A DNA stretch of 64,000 nt from Deroplatys truncata (lineage: Eukaryota; Arthropoda; Insecta; Mantodea; Mantidae): positions 126,856,295-126,920,294 of the forward strand of contig CM060977.1 of NCBI GenBank assembly GCA_030765065.1. Reading direction: 5' to 3'. The position numbers were made by a program, and so were the translations under genes. Under the pieces are notes generated by a model, which made no database searches, was not told where the DNA came from, and saw only the letters and a list, made by a program, of their open reading frames with translations. Below are positions 53,642-64,000 of the stretch, piece by piece. How positions within the stretch are numbered: position 1 is the first letter of the stretch; each line of letters begins with the position of its first letter.

Positions 53642-54051
53642 GCCATGGAACTTACAATGTCCATTTTATATTATATTTTGCACAACAATATGAGCCTATG
53701 CTTTGATTCATGTATGAATATTGATCTTCTCCTTTTTTGGCTTGTCTCGTGGTGTTATTGAAGGTTAAATAACAATAGTAACAGAACATGTTTTAGTTGT
53801 AAGCAATGCTACAGAAAACGTTTTATTTTCAGATTTGAACACGACACATAAACAAACAGGTTGCGGAGAGGGAGAGAAAGAGAGAGAGAGAGACAGAAAT
53901 ATACCAGCATACCTTGCAAAGGCTTAATCTGCTAAGATTAAGCCTGGATTTTTGGACAGGAAAACATTAGTAGAGGTGCCTTCATTGCGAGATACTAAAC
54001 TACTAAACTGCTACTATACGTGGCGGCACTGACAGAGTAGTGTACTATGCG
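53642..54051. other. no repeat recognised; possible promoter side of the 54-kb exon
   Basis: Contains a GA microsatellite at 53,869-53,893. No TATA box or initiator can be called with confidence. Confidence 0.3.
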
Positions 54052-54105
54052 ATGGAACAACCTCTCCAGGTGCTCGTCCTCTTCCTTCTGGTGTGGGTGT
54101 TGACT
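54052..54105 (+). CDS. candidate first exon encoding a signal peptide
   Basis: ATG at 54,052 opens MEQPLQVLVLFLLVWVLT, a good secretory signal core of 14 hydrophobic residues, ending at a codon boundary on a consensus donor (GACT|GTAAGA, GT at 54,106-54,107). Codons are GC-rich (CTC, CTG, GTG) compared with the flanks. Insect secreted proteins often have such a first exon. If not spliced, the frame would stay open to a stop at 54,316-54,318, giving 89 residues from this ATG with a second hydrophobic part near the end, so a small membrane protein is the alternative reading. No following exon is identified within the window. Confidence 0.35.
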
Positions 54106-55680
54106 GTAAGAGAATGCACTACAACAAATCTGTGCTGGTGTATGTCCTTAACTCTGATCTTGGGAGTGGTCACAGGAGACGAAATGAAAAGTTTAAGTTC
54201 ACTTAATTTATTTGCACACTTGTTTGTAGCTAGCCATGAATATTATTCCGCAATTATTTTAATCCTTATGGGGCTAATCTATCAAGGTGTGATCTTCCAC
54301 CCTATGTTGATTTTCTAAATTGCTAACAGCTTCTTCAAATGCTCAATCATTTGAGTAACATGAAGTTCACCCCTCGAGGAAGTTGTATATGCGAATACTA
54401 GGGTTCTGCCTTATTTATACACCCCACTAAAGACGCTATTTTTCCTACAACTATTTCGAAGCAATGTTGTGATTGGCGGTTCACATAACCGTCGTATGAG
54501 AACATTTTCTCTCGTATCTTGCATTATGACGAATTTGGAATTCCGGTTTCTGTCCCGACCTTCTCGCTATCTCTTTTCAATCTCTACTTGTCTCTCTTCC
54601 TTAAGCGTCCCTGCTGGTCATATTCAGTCAATACCTGTGCTTCGAGCTACCCTATAGTTATCTCTCCCTGCTACCTTGTGGGTTCAGGCACCTAAATTGC
54701 AAGGTTGCACGGTTAAATTGTTTCCGTTATATTTACCATACAATATATATATACACTTGGATAATGCTATTTACATTAATGCAGATATTTACAATGATGC
54801 ACCAGTGTTCCCGGTACAGCTACCTATCTGACAAAACAGTGCCGCTAGAATGCTTTGGCTAGGTTTGGACAGGAGAAATTACGCCCGAATGAGGGTACAG
54901 TACATGATTCACACTGGGAATTGTGATGTAATACGGTCTGTCTTATTTTCTGCGCGAGCCTCCTTTGCCTCCCGTCTGCACTTATTCCTCACACAAGTAG
55001 TACTATCATTGCCTTCTCGTTGTAAACAACTCGCTAAAAGTAGTTCGCGATGCAATTAACTTCATATATTTGTTGTCCAAACCTCCAGCTTTAATTCCGA
55101 TATTTAGTTAAATAAGCGGGTTATAGCGCACCTGAAACCTAGATTCTACAACGCGAATACAGACGCCGTTTTTGCAACAGTTGTAAAGAATTGCCAACGC
55201 AGTTTGTTGAGACCATGATTCGAGCACCTATTTACAGCAACATTCCAACATTCGAGGCAGGTTCCGTTTATTTTTTAACTTCGCCTTTGCCTACCCATTT
55301 GTTTGTTGTTCTGTGGCACAGAGCAATTCAACCTTTATGAGGAGCGAATAGTAATCTGACTGCATTGTTTCGTATTCATTACGCACTACAAAATTAAAAA
55401 AAAACAGATAGAGTAAGGTAAACTCGCAGAAATGCAATGTGCACATGACGTATTGTGCACAATATGCCAAATTACTTATGAATACCAAATGAGATCTACT
55501 CCACTGTAAATATGCATCAGAAATACCTATGCTATAAGTAAAATTATATGTGTGCACAAGGTTCATAGATGCTGTCATACAAAACAAGCACATCCTATCA
55601 GAAGCTCATCCGTAAGCAAGAATGTATCAACTGGTTGTCAGTGAACTTGTGCTTCCTGAGCCCAGTAGATTATACAGGGC
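54106..55680. other. no repeat or further exon recognised
   Basis: About 1.5 kb without a recognised repeat, one of the longest such stretches. This is compatible with it being an intron of the candidate gene, but I find no acceptor-framed frame worth calling. Confidence 0.35.
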
Positions 55681-55814
55681 GTAAAGTAGATTGCGGGTTC
55701 GCGGATCGAGTGTATGCGTGCTCCGCAAAATGTCTATTACACTGCGGGGTTTTCCGTTTTAAAACTCCCGCGTTACTTACTCACGAGTGAAAGTAACATG
55801 CACTATGAGTGCTA

Positions 55815-56270
55815 ACCTTGTTGAAAATGCTGTTCAGCTGCATTGAGACATTCTTGGCATCTTAGAGCTAAATTTCCATTCACACATTTTTTTATCGTCA
55901 CATGAACTATAGTCACTCTGTAGGGTTTCAATTTTAAAAAATTAGCATCTGTATGAAGCGAGGCTTATGAAAACCTCCGTCACTGTGCAACACGTCTTGG
56001 ACACTTCTTTAGTGAGCGTTCGAATGATGTACACATTTCGGCAACCTTTTTCTCTGTTGGAACATTTGCTTTTTACTTCTTAGGTTTAGGGTTCAGCAAA
56101 ACCGTTGTGCTAAACTTGTTGACCAGACGTCTAACAGTTTCTGTACCTATAACTGGAATAGCTGAACATTTTTCTTGAAATTGTGTACACACCGGTGTAC
56201 ATAATTCGGTTTTTACATATGAATCGCACATACAAATTCTTTGTTCAAGTGTGATATTTTCGGTAGGCAT
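55815..56270 (-). pseudogene. DDE transposase, N terminus fused to C-terminal tail
   Basis: Minus strand from MPTENITLEQRICMCDSYVK at 56,270 through ETVRRLVNKFSTTVLLNPKP, an HTH N terminus of the Tc1/mariner superfamily; then KKCPRRVAQ and LKLKPYRVTIVH in other frames (the 'SSA..LKL.PYK..VVQ' part). It jumps to CVNGNLALRCQECLNAAEQH and FQQG, the last residues before the stop in this family. The catalytic core is deleted. The tail matches the CLNAEGQHFQ tail of the 8.6-kb element, so both derive from related parents. Terminal repeats were not identified. Confidence 0.7.
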
Positions 56271-56519
56271 TTTAGTGGACTAATAAAATCATCTAATGTA
56301 ATTCACACACAACACGCACTTTTTAAATAAACTTTCACTTTTGAGATGCGCAACGAATATACTTTAATATTTACAGCTCGAACAGGGCAGCAACTGACAC
56401 AGTATAACACAGCTAATAAACGCATTCTTGAGCGGGTCACTCACCGCTGGTGCGCTAGCGGAAAAGTACTGAGGACACTGCAGTGAAAGACAACTACGTT
56501 TACGAGATCTGTGGTACTT

Positions 56520-56800
56520 GTTTTTATTTATGGACGCTCTTTAACTGTTGTGGTCCTTAGCGTCTCATTCTATATTGGGCGTGAAAGACCGGAAATTTTG
56601 CTCAGAGGCATTTTTATCAGGCTTCAGGTTCTTTTTCCGTGCCGTAAATCTACGACACGGGACCACCGGCTTTACTTTGCTTCCGAAGGAAGCCATGCTA
56701 AGGATTTTTACGCCCGAAAAAATCCATCGCTCTCCTACAGGTTTGAACCCGCGTCCTCGGGAAGTAGAGGCTACCAGTACACCACGGAGGATGACAGTTT
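56520..56800 (-). mobile_element. tRNA-headed SINE, family S3, nearly complete
   Basis: Minus-strand head TCCTCCGTGGTGTACTGGTA (box A region) and GCGGGTTCAAACCTGTAGGA (box B region), body GAAGCAAAGTAAAGCCGGTG and AATTTCCGGTCTTTCACGCC. A Y3 repeat starts about 35 bases to its right. Confidence 0.85.
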
Positions 56801-56836
56801 GTGGTACGGCTATAAATCGAACGCTTGGTATTAATT

Positions 56837-57604
56837 ACTTTCTCCTCTATTGATCTATTGTAAGTAGAGGAAGTATTTCATTCTGCCTAAAAATCCGATA
56901 TAGATATCTCATTGAAAATACTGCATTTTAAGAAAACGGTCTGTGTGTGATCGGCGTAATTCAAAAATAAAACTCGAATTGTTATTCAGTTTGAACATCT
57001 TCAAAGGGTGTGACAAGCAGATTTTCAAAAAAATCTCGCACCTCCATAAATACCTTTTACGTGGAAAGCTATTTTTTATTTCTTCAAAAAACGACTCTAA
57101 CAGTCTTTATTAAAATTCCGTATACTTAAGGTATTTGCATGACAAAACATGTATATCTTGAATTTCCTCTTCATTCTGAATGACTTTTATATAACTAACC
57201 ATAAAGGGCAAGGATAGAAAAAAATCTTATTACGCAAACAGTAAACGTAGATCTTGTTAAAACACATTATTCATCTCAAACTTTTTTCTGGGTTAAGCAT
57301 TTCCGAGATATTGTATATTATTAGTTTGAATTTTCAAATACTTATACTTTTATCGTATGGTTAATCACTGCTCGTTTTATATTATGAGCATGGGGAAGCA
57401 TGGCATTTCAAAGCCGTCATATAGTGACTCACGTTTTAAAAACCAACTGTCAGTTTAGCCGGCTGTATCCTTCTTAAATCTAAGACGAAATATGTGAATG
57501 CGTAATGAATCTCAGTTAACAAGAAGTAGATAAAAGAATAAGACTTGTAAAAATAGTTTACAGAAGAGCGAGTAGAGAAATTCATGCGAATGCAACAATA
57601 GTCA
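56837..57604 (+). repeat. Y3 repeat
   Basis: Diverged copy with the Y3 end GAAGAGCGAGTAGAGAAATT; AAGTAGAGGAAGTATTTCAT, AACTCGAATTGTTATTCAGT and TTGCATGACAAAACATGTAT can be followed. No microsatellite beyond GTGTGTGA. Confidence 0.75.
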
Positions 57605-57719
57605 TCTTTTTTTTTATCGGAAGCATTATGTCGGAAAGGGGTTAATGAAATGGATGCACAAATAAACACTATATATTAAACGCATTCAGGTAGCTGGTTT
57701 CTACGGCTGGCTGGAAAAT

Positions 57720-57805
57720 TTCGAGCCCAGCAGGTTCACTCGTGAGGATTTGAACTCATACTTGCAGCGTAATGCATTCCTGCACCAACACGCTGGTTGA
57801 ATTCC
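57720..57805 (-). mobile_element. tRNA-like SINE head remnant
   Basis: Minus strand: AACCAGCGTGTTGGTGCAGG (box A-like) and TATGAGTTCAAATCCTCACG (box B-like). No body or tail is recognised. Confidence 0.4.
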
Positions 57806-57885
57806 GGTAATCAATTTTCACCAAAACAAAAGAAAGATTGTTTCGAAATAAATATTGCTTAAAGAGAATGTAGCACTTTTAAGAT

Positions 57886-58100
57886 TACTGTATGTATGTA
57901 TGTATGTATGTATGTATGTATGTATGTATGTATGTATGTATGTATGTATGTATGTATGTATGTATGTATGTATGTATGTATGTATGCATGCATGCATGCA
58001 TGCATGTATGTATGTATGTATGTATGTATGTATGTATGTATGTATGTATGTATGTATGTATGTATGTATGTATGTATGTATGTATGTATGTATGTATGTA
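57886..58100. repeat. long TATG tetranucleotide microsatellite
   Basis: About 53 uninterrupted units of TATG (ATGT register) with a central switch to CATG units at about 57,984-58,006. The open frames on both strands (MYVC and HTYI repeats) are trivial products of the repeat. Confidence 0.97.
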
Positions 58101-58551
58101 CGGTTTTATTTTTGAAAACCGCTCTTTACATCGTAAAGACACAATGACTCCATCCACAACCGGAACCGGAAGTATTTTATAAACAGGTGTAATTGGAACA
58201 AGCCGTGCAACGGACAGCACCATGCTGATCTAAAATAGGGAAGTGTATTTATTGGCCAGGGTTTTAGCTCAATCTCTCATAGTCACGCTGCCATATAGAA
58301 GATACGCGTCTGAGCTAAATTGGATCGCGAACCCCGATCTAACAGAGTATCTTTTTATTAAATGAAACAAGGTTCTGCCAGATCTATTTTCAGATAAGTC
58401 CTTGTGATATGTATTTAAGATCCTGCACCTCAGGGCCCGTCAGAAGGCCCCAAATTTCAACTTTCTTAATTAAACAACCCGGAAAATGCCTTTTATAGAA
58501 CCTGATGTAGAGATTTGTCCCTCCACAGCTTTCCAAATACAAATTAGTTTT
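58101..58551. other. no gene or repeat recognised
   Basis: Nothing supported. Confidence 0.4.
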
Positions 58552-58830
58552 ATTTTGAACGCTCTTTAACTGCTGTCGTTCTTAGCATCCCATTCTATAT
58601 TGGGCATGAAGGACAGGTAATTTTGCTCAGAGGCCTCTTTATCAGGCTTGAGCTTCTTTTACGTGCCGTACAGTTACGACACGGGATAACCAGATTTACT
58701 TATCTTCCAAAGGAAGACATGCTAAGAATTTTTATGCCGAAAAAAATCCATTGCTCTCCGCAGAGTTTGAACCCGCGACCTTGGGAACCAGAGGCTGGCA
58801 TGGTAACCACTACTCCACGGAGGACCACCC
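58552..58830 (-). mobile_element. tRNA-headed SINE, family S3, complete
   Basis: Minus-strand head TCCTCCGTGGAGTAGTGGTT (box A region) and GTCGCGGGTTCAAACTCTGC (box B region); body CTTCCTTTGGAAGATAAGTA and TACCTGTCCTTCATGCCCAA; ends TAAAGAGCGTTCAAAATAAA. Together with the 31.1 and 56.5 kb copies it defines the complete S3 structure. Confidence 0.87.
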
Positions 58831-59401
58831 CTAACTTCCCAGTGGCACCCTCAATCCCAGTACCAACTACCCCTTCCGTCTGTGATTACCACCTTCCTGT
58901 TTTAAGCAACCCCAGAGTTTTCCACCCCAAGATTGGCTACAATATATGCTATATGATATACTGCTACTTTTCAAAATATTTACAAGATAATAGCTGGGAT
59001 CGCCTTTCAAACAATCAACGAGCTCAGTGTTACTTCACTGCCAATAACATCCGATAATTAGCAGTATGCTGCTCACGAACTAATTAGTGATAATTTATTT
59101 CTCCTGCATTACTTGTTTTATTACCGTGGTCTCTGTTCAGAAAATATGTAGTTATCTCTATTGGGCGGTTCATATGTAGTTACAACCTCAACTGCACAGT
59201 TGTTATTATAATAGCTTAATTTGATATATCTCACTGGTTCCACCTGAAATAAAATTTAATAAACTATGTGTGTTTTGCTGACAAACTTGTAATGAGTAAA
59301 TCACTACCGTGGTAATCATGATTGTAAAAAATGTAGAATCCGTAATTACTTCACCAAGAACGTCACTTCTATTACGCACATAATTTCACTTGGCTTTTAA
59401 A
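58831..59401. other. no gene or repeat recognised
   Basis: Nothing supported. Confidence 0.4.
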
Positions 59402-59620
59402 CTCAAGTTTCACATGGCTTTCTCTATACTTTATCGCTTTTTAATGGGCGTACCAATTATATTTACAAAAGTTTATTTCGCTATCTACTTCATTTTAATC
59501 CAGATAAACCTTTCAGGAAATACCTGCATTGCACATTTCGTTACAGATACAAAGGGAATAGCGATAGTCAAATGTTTAAGAACTGGACGTTATATGCTGG
59601 CCTTAAAACCTCTTCTAACC
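59402..59620 (-). repeat. Y2 repeat, CATCAGA-end fragment
   Basis: CTCAAGTTTCACATGGCTTT to ACGTTATATGCTGGCCTTAA, about one quarter of the element. Confidence 0.8.
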
Positions 59621-60395
59621 TTTACCATACTCCAATTTGTATTTTAACATAACAATTAATTAGTTACTGTTAATCAAATGAAGTATGCATAATTTGACGA
59701 GGTAGAGAGGTTAGTTCCATATTCCATTTTCGTGTACCTAACGATAAATTTAGTGTTAAGTGCTAATGAAAGGTAACTATTAAACAGTTACCTACAGTAA
59801 CAACAAGCAAGAGCCGTCAACCCAGTTCCACTCCGCTGCCCAGAGAGTCGCCAACCGAAAGTGGTTTTTCTCCATAGAGTTTTCCATTAAGGCTGTACCT
59901 ATTTTATATACAATCCCCCCTGCTTGCACAGGGTCGGAGGTGAATACCCCACTTACGCTCATCAACCAATCAGAGGACTATTACGGTCCAGCCACCGTCT
60001 ACCAACTCTCCAGGTTGGTGCCGGAAGACATTGAAACATCTCACAACCCCGCCTGGACTTCGCCCAGACGTACCCAATCTCCCATGGGTGTCAGGAACAA
60101 CTGCCACACCGAGTCCAACCCAATCCGAAAACTCCCTTTCAGAAGGGGCTCATGTTCGGCTCGAAGGATTTCAACGGTGACTTCAGAAGTACTACAAATG
60201 CGAGCGATTCGCAACGCTGCACCACGGCAGCTAAAGGGGTCGGAACCTTCCTTACGGGGATAGCCAAACGAGTGCTTGCAGTTTTCCAGCTTAACGAATT
60301 GGGCTTTCAGCAATGTACATCTCATTCATGCCTTATTCTGGTTTATAAATATATTGCTCAAAAACCAGTAACTGGTTTCTTCTAAATTCATTTTT
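59621..60395. other. unassigned; GC-rich island
   Basis: From about 59,930 to 60,310 the sequence is GC-rich. The minus strand is open from 60,325 to 60,041 (94 codons; in part RIARICSTSEVTVEILRAEH and PMGDWVRLGEVQAGL), but I do not recognise it and no splice or promoter context decides. It may be an exon, a processed fragment or part of an unknown repeat. Confidence 0.25.
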
Positions 60396-60534
60396 ACTTT
60401 CTCTACTACGTATAGTAAGGGAAGTATTGTATTCCACCCAAAAATTCGATATCGAGATTTCACCGGAAATACATGTTTTGAGACCCCCTGAATCCAAAAA
60501 ATGCATTTTTGGAAACATGACCGTGTGTGTCTGT
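60396..60534 (+). repeat. Y1 hairpin-end arm, plus orientation
   Basis: ACTTTCTCTACTACGTATAG to ACCGTGTGTGTCTGT. It faces the opposite arm at 60,541-60,838, giving an inverted duplication with a spacer of only a few bases. Confidence 0.9.
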
Positions 60535-60540
60535 ACCCAT

Positions 60541-60838
60541 CCACGTAAAGGGTACTCTGGGGTGGGGGATTTTCTTGAAAACCTTTTTGTCGCATCCTTG
60601 GAAGATACTGAACCTAAATACCAAGTTTGGTGTTTATCCGACTGTTCGTCTCTGAGTTATGCTGTTCACAGACAGACACACACACAGGCACACACACAGA
60701 CACCACACGGACATGTTTCCAAAAAGGCTTTTTTTGATTCAGGGGGTCTCAAAACATGTATTTCCGGTGAAATCTCGGTATCGAATTTTTGGGTAGAATA
60801 CAATACTTCCCCTTTTTACTATACGTAGTAGAGCAAGT
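60541..60838 (-). repeat. Y1 hairpin-end arm, minus orientation
   Basis: CACGTAAAGGGTACTCTGGG to ATACGTAGTAGAGCAAGT, with a CA/CAGA microsatellite at 60,676-60,707. It contains about 150 bases more of the core than the facing arm. Confidence 0.9.
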
Positions 60839-60840
60839 AA

Positions 60841-60921
60841 TAAGCTTTAGTAAGAATAGTTTGCATATCCACTAATAAAGATAAAGTAGAGAAAGGCATG
60901 TGAATGTATCACATTATATGT
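60841..60921 (+). repeat. Y2 CATCAGA-end fragment
   Basis: AAGCTTTAGTAAGAATAGTT, CACTAATAAAGATAAAGTAG, GCATGTGAATGTATCACATT. It may be the remaining end of a Y2 copy that received the inverted Y1 pair. Confidence 0.8.
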
Positions 60922-61349
60922 TTTAATTATTCAATTATAGATTTATTAGTATTCCTTCTTGGAGCAGAATCCAATAACAATGCATTCTATCACCTGTGCT
61001 TCGATTCGATTAGCTCCTGCCTCACAAGAGAGTTTCTCATTACACCACGAATTGTTCAGTGGTATTTTATTTAATTCAGATCTGCAGTTCTGCTTGGCAT
61101 GAAAGCTAATAAAATTAGTGCATGCTTTCAGAATGATGAAACAGATAAGCCACTTCAATGATTATACTAAAAGTGCAAAAAATTGCATCGTATTCACACT
61201 GTAATCACTTCAGTGATTATACAAAGTACAAAAAAAATGCGTCGCACTTGCATTTTAATCACTTCAGTTATTATGCTAAAATACTAAAAATGGCATTGTT
61301 CTCACAATGTAGTTATCTTACTGAGTCCCCCACATGAATATAATTTTTT
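60922..61349. other. no gene recognised; short local direct repeats
   Basis: Three imperfect copies of a ~65-base unit (ATCACTTCAGTGATTATAC with AAAAATGCATCG) lie at about 61,140-61,310. No gene. Confidence 0.45.
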
Positions 61350-62087
61350 ACTTTCTCTACTACATATAACAAGTAGGGAAAGTATTGCATTCCACCAAAC
61401 AAAAATTCGATGTCGAGATTTCATAAGAAATATATGCTTTGAGGTCCCTTAACCACAAAAAAGTATTTTTAGTAAAAGGCCCATATGTGCGTCTATGTGT
61501 GTGTGTGAACAGCATAACTCAAAAACGAAAAGCCGGTTAAATACAAACTTGATATTTAAGTTCAATATCTTCCGAAGATGCGACACGAAGATTTTCAAGA
61601 AAATCCTCAACTATCCTTTACATGGAAAAATTTATTTTCTAAAAAATCGCTCAACGATTTTACTCTTCATTTAGAAGGAATTTTATATAATCTTACGGGC
61701 ATATAACCGGTAAACGTTAAAGCGATAGATGAAAATATACTACAAAAAAATGTAGATCTCTTTATAACGCAAAACCTATTACAAATAACCTTTCTAGAAT
61801 CGGGCATTTCTCAGATATCTGTTATTAATTGTTTGAATTGTTCAATACCTAATCATTCTTTTAAAGTCCTGTCGATTTTCGGTTGTTTCTCGGGATATGG
61901 AAAGAGTATGGAACTTTAAGGGCAGAGTATAGCGTCCTGTATTAAAGCATTTCACTGTAACTTTCCCTTTGTATCCAAAACGAAATGTGTAATGTAGCTA
62001 TTTCTGGAAAGATTTATCTCGTTTAAAATGAAGTACAAGTATATCTCTAATAAGCGATAGAGAAGGACATGTGAAAGTATCACATCA
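61350..62087 (+). repeat. Y2 repeat, near full length
   Basis: ACTTTCTCTACTACATATAA to AGAAGGACATGTGAAAGTAT and CACATCA. Followed after seven T by a Y1 copy in the same orientation. Confidence 0.88.
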
Positions 62088-62094
62088 TTTTTTT

Positions 62095-62938
62095 ACTTTC
62101 TCTACTACGTATAGTAAGTAGGGGAACTATTGTATTCCACCCAAAAATTCGATACCGAGATTTAACCGGAAATACATGTTTTGAGACCCCCTGAATCCAA
62201 AAAAGCATTTTTGGAAACATGTCCGTGTGTGTGTCTGTCTGTGTGTGTGCGTCTGTGAACAGCATAACTCAGAAACGAACAGTCGGATAAACACCAAGTT
62301 TGGTATTTAGGATAAGTATCTTCCAGAGATGCAACACGAAGGTTTTCAATAAGATCCCCCCACCCCAGATTACCCTTTACATGGAACATTTTTCGAAAAT
62401 TTTAATTTTCACAAAAATGGCTGTAACGATTTTGATTAAAATATCATATGTTTAAGATATTTTCATGACAAATGAAATGTACATCTCGAATTTTCTTGGA
62501 ATGTCTCCAAAAGTATTCTTCATTGTGAACGACTTTTGCATAACTGGTAAACTATAAGAGATTGACACAATTTTACTACACAAAAAATGTAGATCGCGTT
62601 AAAATACACAATTTATGTCATATACATTTTTTTTGTTGAGTGAACCATTTTCGAGATACTGCTTCTTATTCCCTTAAATTGTCCAATACTTTTTCTCAAA
62701 TGGGAATTCGTTAGTCATTTTTTATGTCCTGGACTTAAAAAGAGAATATAGTGCGCCATAAAGGAACCAGTTCTTAAACGATTTGACTATCGCTTAAAGC
62801 CTACCATATTTCCCTTGCATCTACAAGAAAATTAGCAATAAGATTAACACCTCGATTAACATGAAGCATATTAAGAATAAGCGTTTGTAAAAATAGTTTG
62901 TACAAGAGTAGAGAAAGTCATGTGAGGTAACACAACTA
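62095..62938 (+). repeat. Y1 repeat, full length
   Basis: ACTTTCTCTACTACGTATAG, microsatellite at 62,224-62,257, and AGTAGAGAAAGTCATGTGAG. The junction with the preceding Y2 copy is a bare T run. Confidence 0.92.
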
Positions 62939-64000
62939 ATTTTTTTCTTTGAATTGATGCAGAGTTCACTTTAGAAAATGTCAGATGGAGTATCAAAATA
63001 TGCTTAAGGTATAATTTTTGTGGCTACAATGATTAAGCATATCACATTAGGGAGGAAATTATAGCTTACAAGATCACACAAATACTAAAAATGCCATTTA
63101 GTCAACCCCTAAAACCTGGACCAGGAAACCCGCGTTACGACTTTATATTAGAAATCCAGCTTTCGTATCTAAGTTCACCAACTGGAAACGGTGATCTGCT
63201 CGAAGATTTTTGGTTAGACACCTCAATGTTGTTGTGTTAGTGTATGCAAAACTTGTTTTAGGTTTTTTGACACTGATTCATGTCATCAACAAGAACTGAA
63301 CTCTTCTGTAGGGCATTTAACCTATGCATGGACTGATAATTCATCCAGCACAATTCGCTTCGGGATCAAATGTCAATCAGATCACCATTCGGATCGACTA
63401 CTTTGATCCCTAAGGGACTAAACGCCACGTAACCAAAACCATCACAACCACAGCACTCCACAGAAAGAATACCTCCAAGTGCAGTAAGTCCTCATTTCGT
63501 AGAAATCAGCTCAATACCACATACTGTAATTGTTCTTTGTCATAATGATTTAAGTTATTTATAGAATAAAATAATATTGAATAAATTAACTTATTGTTTT
63601 TACAGCCTACTGTGTATAAAATAAGACTGAGGATATTGATACAGATCCTGAGTCCTTTTGCCACTTGATTTTCAAATGTAATTTAAATTTCTAACTGTCG
63701 ATATTAGAACAAAAGCATACTCGTACTTGTTGCCTTCCATTTTATGAATTGTTGCAAATGTTGCTGTGTGAATAACACCTGCAAAATAATTCTAAAAAGC
63801 TCGAATATTCATACAAACAAGTAAACTCTGCCTTATGTAAGGATTACGAAGTAATTGATGTAACAGTAACAATATAGTGTTTAAAGGTGACGAAATTGCG
63901 ATGCAAGTTTGGAAGTCGAATAGTGATAGAAATAGGTTATTCAACGTAGGGGGACGCCTCGCGTACCACTCCTAGGAGGAAGGGATGAGGTGAAGGAACC
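62939..64000. other. no gene or repeat recognised
   Basis: The last kilobase holds no motif of the families above and no convincing exon. Confidence 0.4.

Noticed and set aside
57855-58223. Open frames on both strands through the TATG array
   Set aside because: They are direct translations of a tetranucleotide repeat with no stop codon in its register.
59940-60325. GC-rich open frames on both strands as a host exon
   Set aside because: Both strands are open over the same bases and no family or splice context is recognised; left as unassigned.
1-64000. CRISPR array, prophage, operon or other bacterial features
   Set aside because: Direct repeats here are dispersed transposons or microsatellites without regular spacers, and there are no dense long open frames.

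Overview
This window looks like intergenic or intronic DNA from a large, AT-rich, repeat-dense arthropod genome, most likely an insect. The evidence is mariner and Tc1 transposons flanked by TA, tRNA-headed SINEs, insect-type LINE tails, many microsatellites and an almost complete lack of long open frames. A cockroach- or termite-like insect is my guess from general resemblance only. I see no bacterial genes, no rRNA, no convincing functional tRNA and no CRISPR array.

The dominant component is one interspersed family, called here the Y-repeat (window name, subfamilies Y1, Y2, Y3). It is 0.75-0.95 kb when complete, carries the inverted motif ACTTTCTCTAC near both ends, has a small hairpin at one end and a variable GT/CA microsatellite about 110-150 bases inside that end. 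About 33 whole or partial copies in both orientations cover very roughly one third of the window (counted by eye). Copies repeatedly sit in T tracts, and they are nested or joined head to tail at 11-13 kb, 31.9-34.7 kb and 61.3-62.9 kb. The family could be a non-autonomous Helitron/Helentron-like element, but that is inference.

Around and inside these copies lie DNA transposons: mariners at 1.3-2.0, 28.8-30.9 and 52.2-53.3 kb; two copies of one Tc1 family at 3.0-4.1 and 20.7-21.9 kb; a second Tc1 family at 49.4-51.0 kb; a fold-back element at 8.6-9.25 kb whose left arm is an inverted copy of the transposase 3' end; a related deleted transposase at 55.8-56.3 kb; a paired family at 39.7-40.5 and 43.2-43.9 kb; several TA-flanked MITEs; and a hAT-like element with an 8-bp target duplication at 42.2 kb. 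LINE fragments lie at 8.1, 40.8 and 44.8 kb. SINEs of several families are scattered, one (35.0 kb) with a perfect 13-bp target duplication. A broken, unidentified conserved coding fragment lies at 45.4-46.0 kb.

Host coding signal is thin. The best candidates are a 116-bp internal exon at 28,079-28,194 with good splice sites (a short in-frame last exon may follow), and a signal-peptide-like first exon at 54,052-54,105 ending in a good donor. No complete host gene can be assembled from what is visible. The value of the window is its stratigraphy: insertions such as Y-repeat in mariner, mariner in Y-repeat, MITE in SINE, MITE in Y-repeat and hAT in Y-repeat give empty-site comparisons and a relative order of activity.
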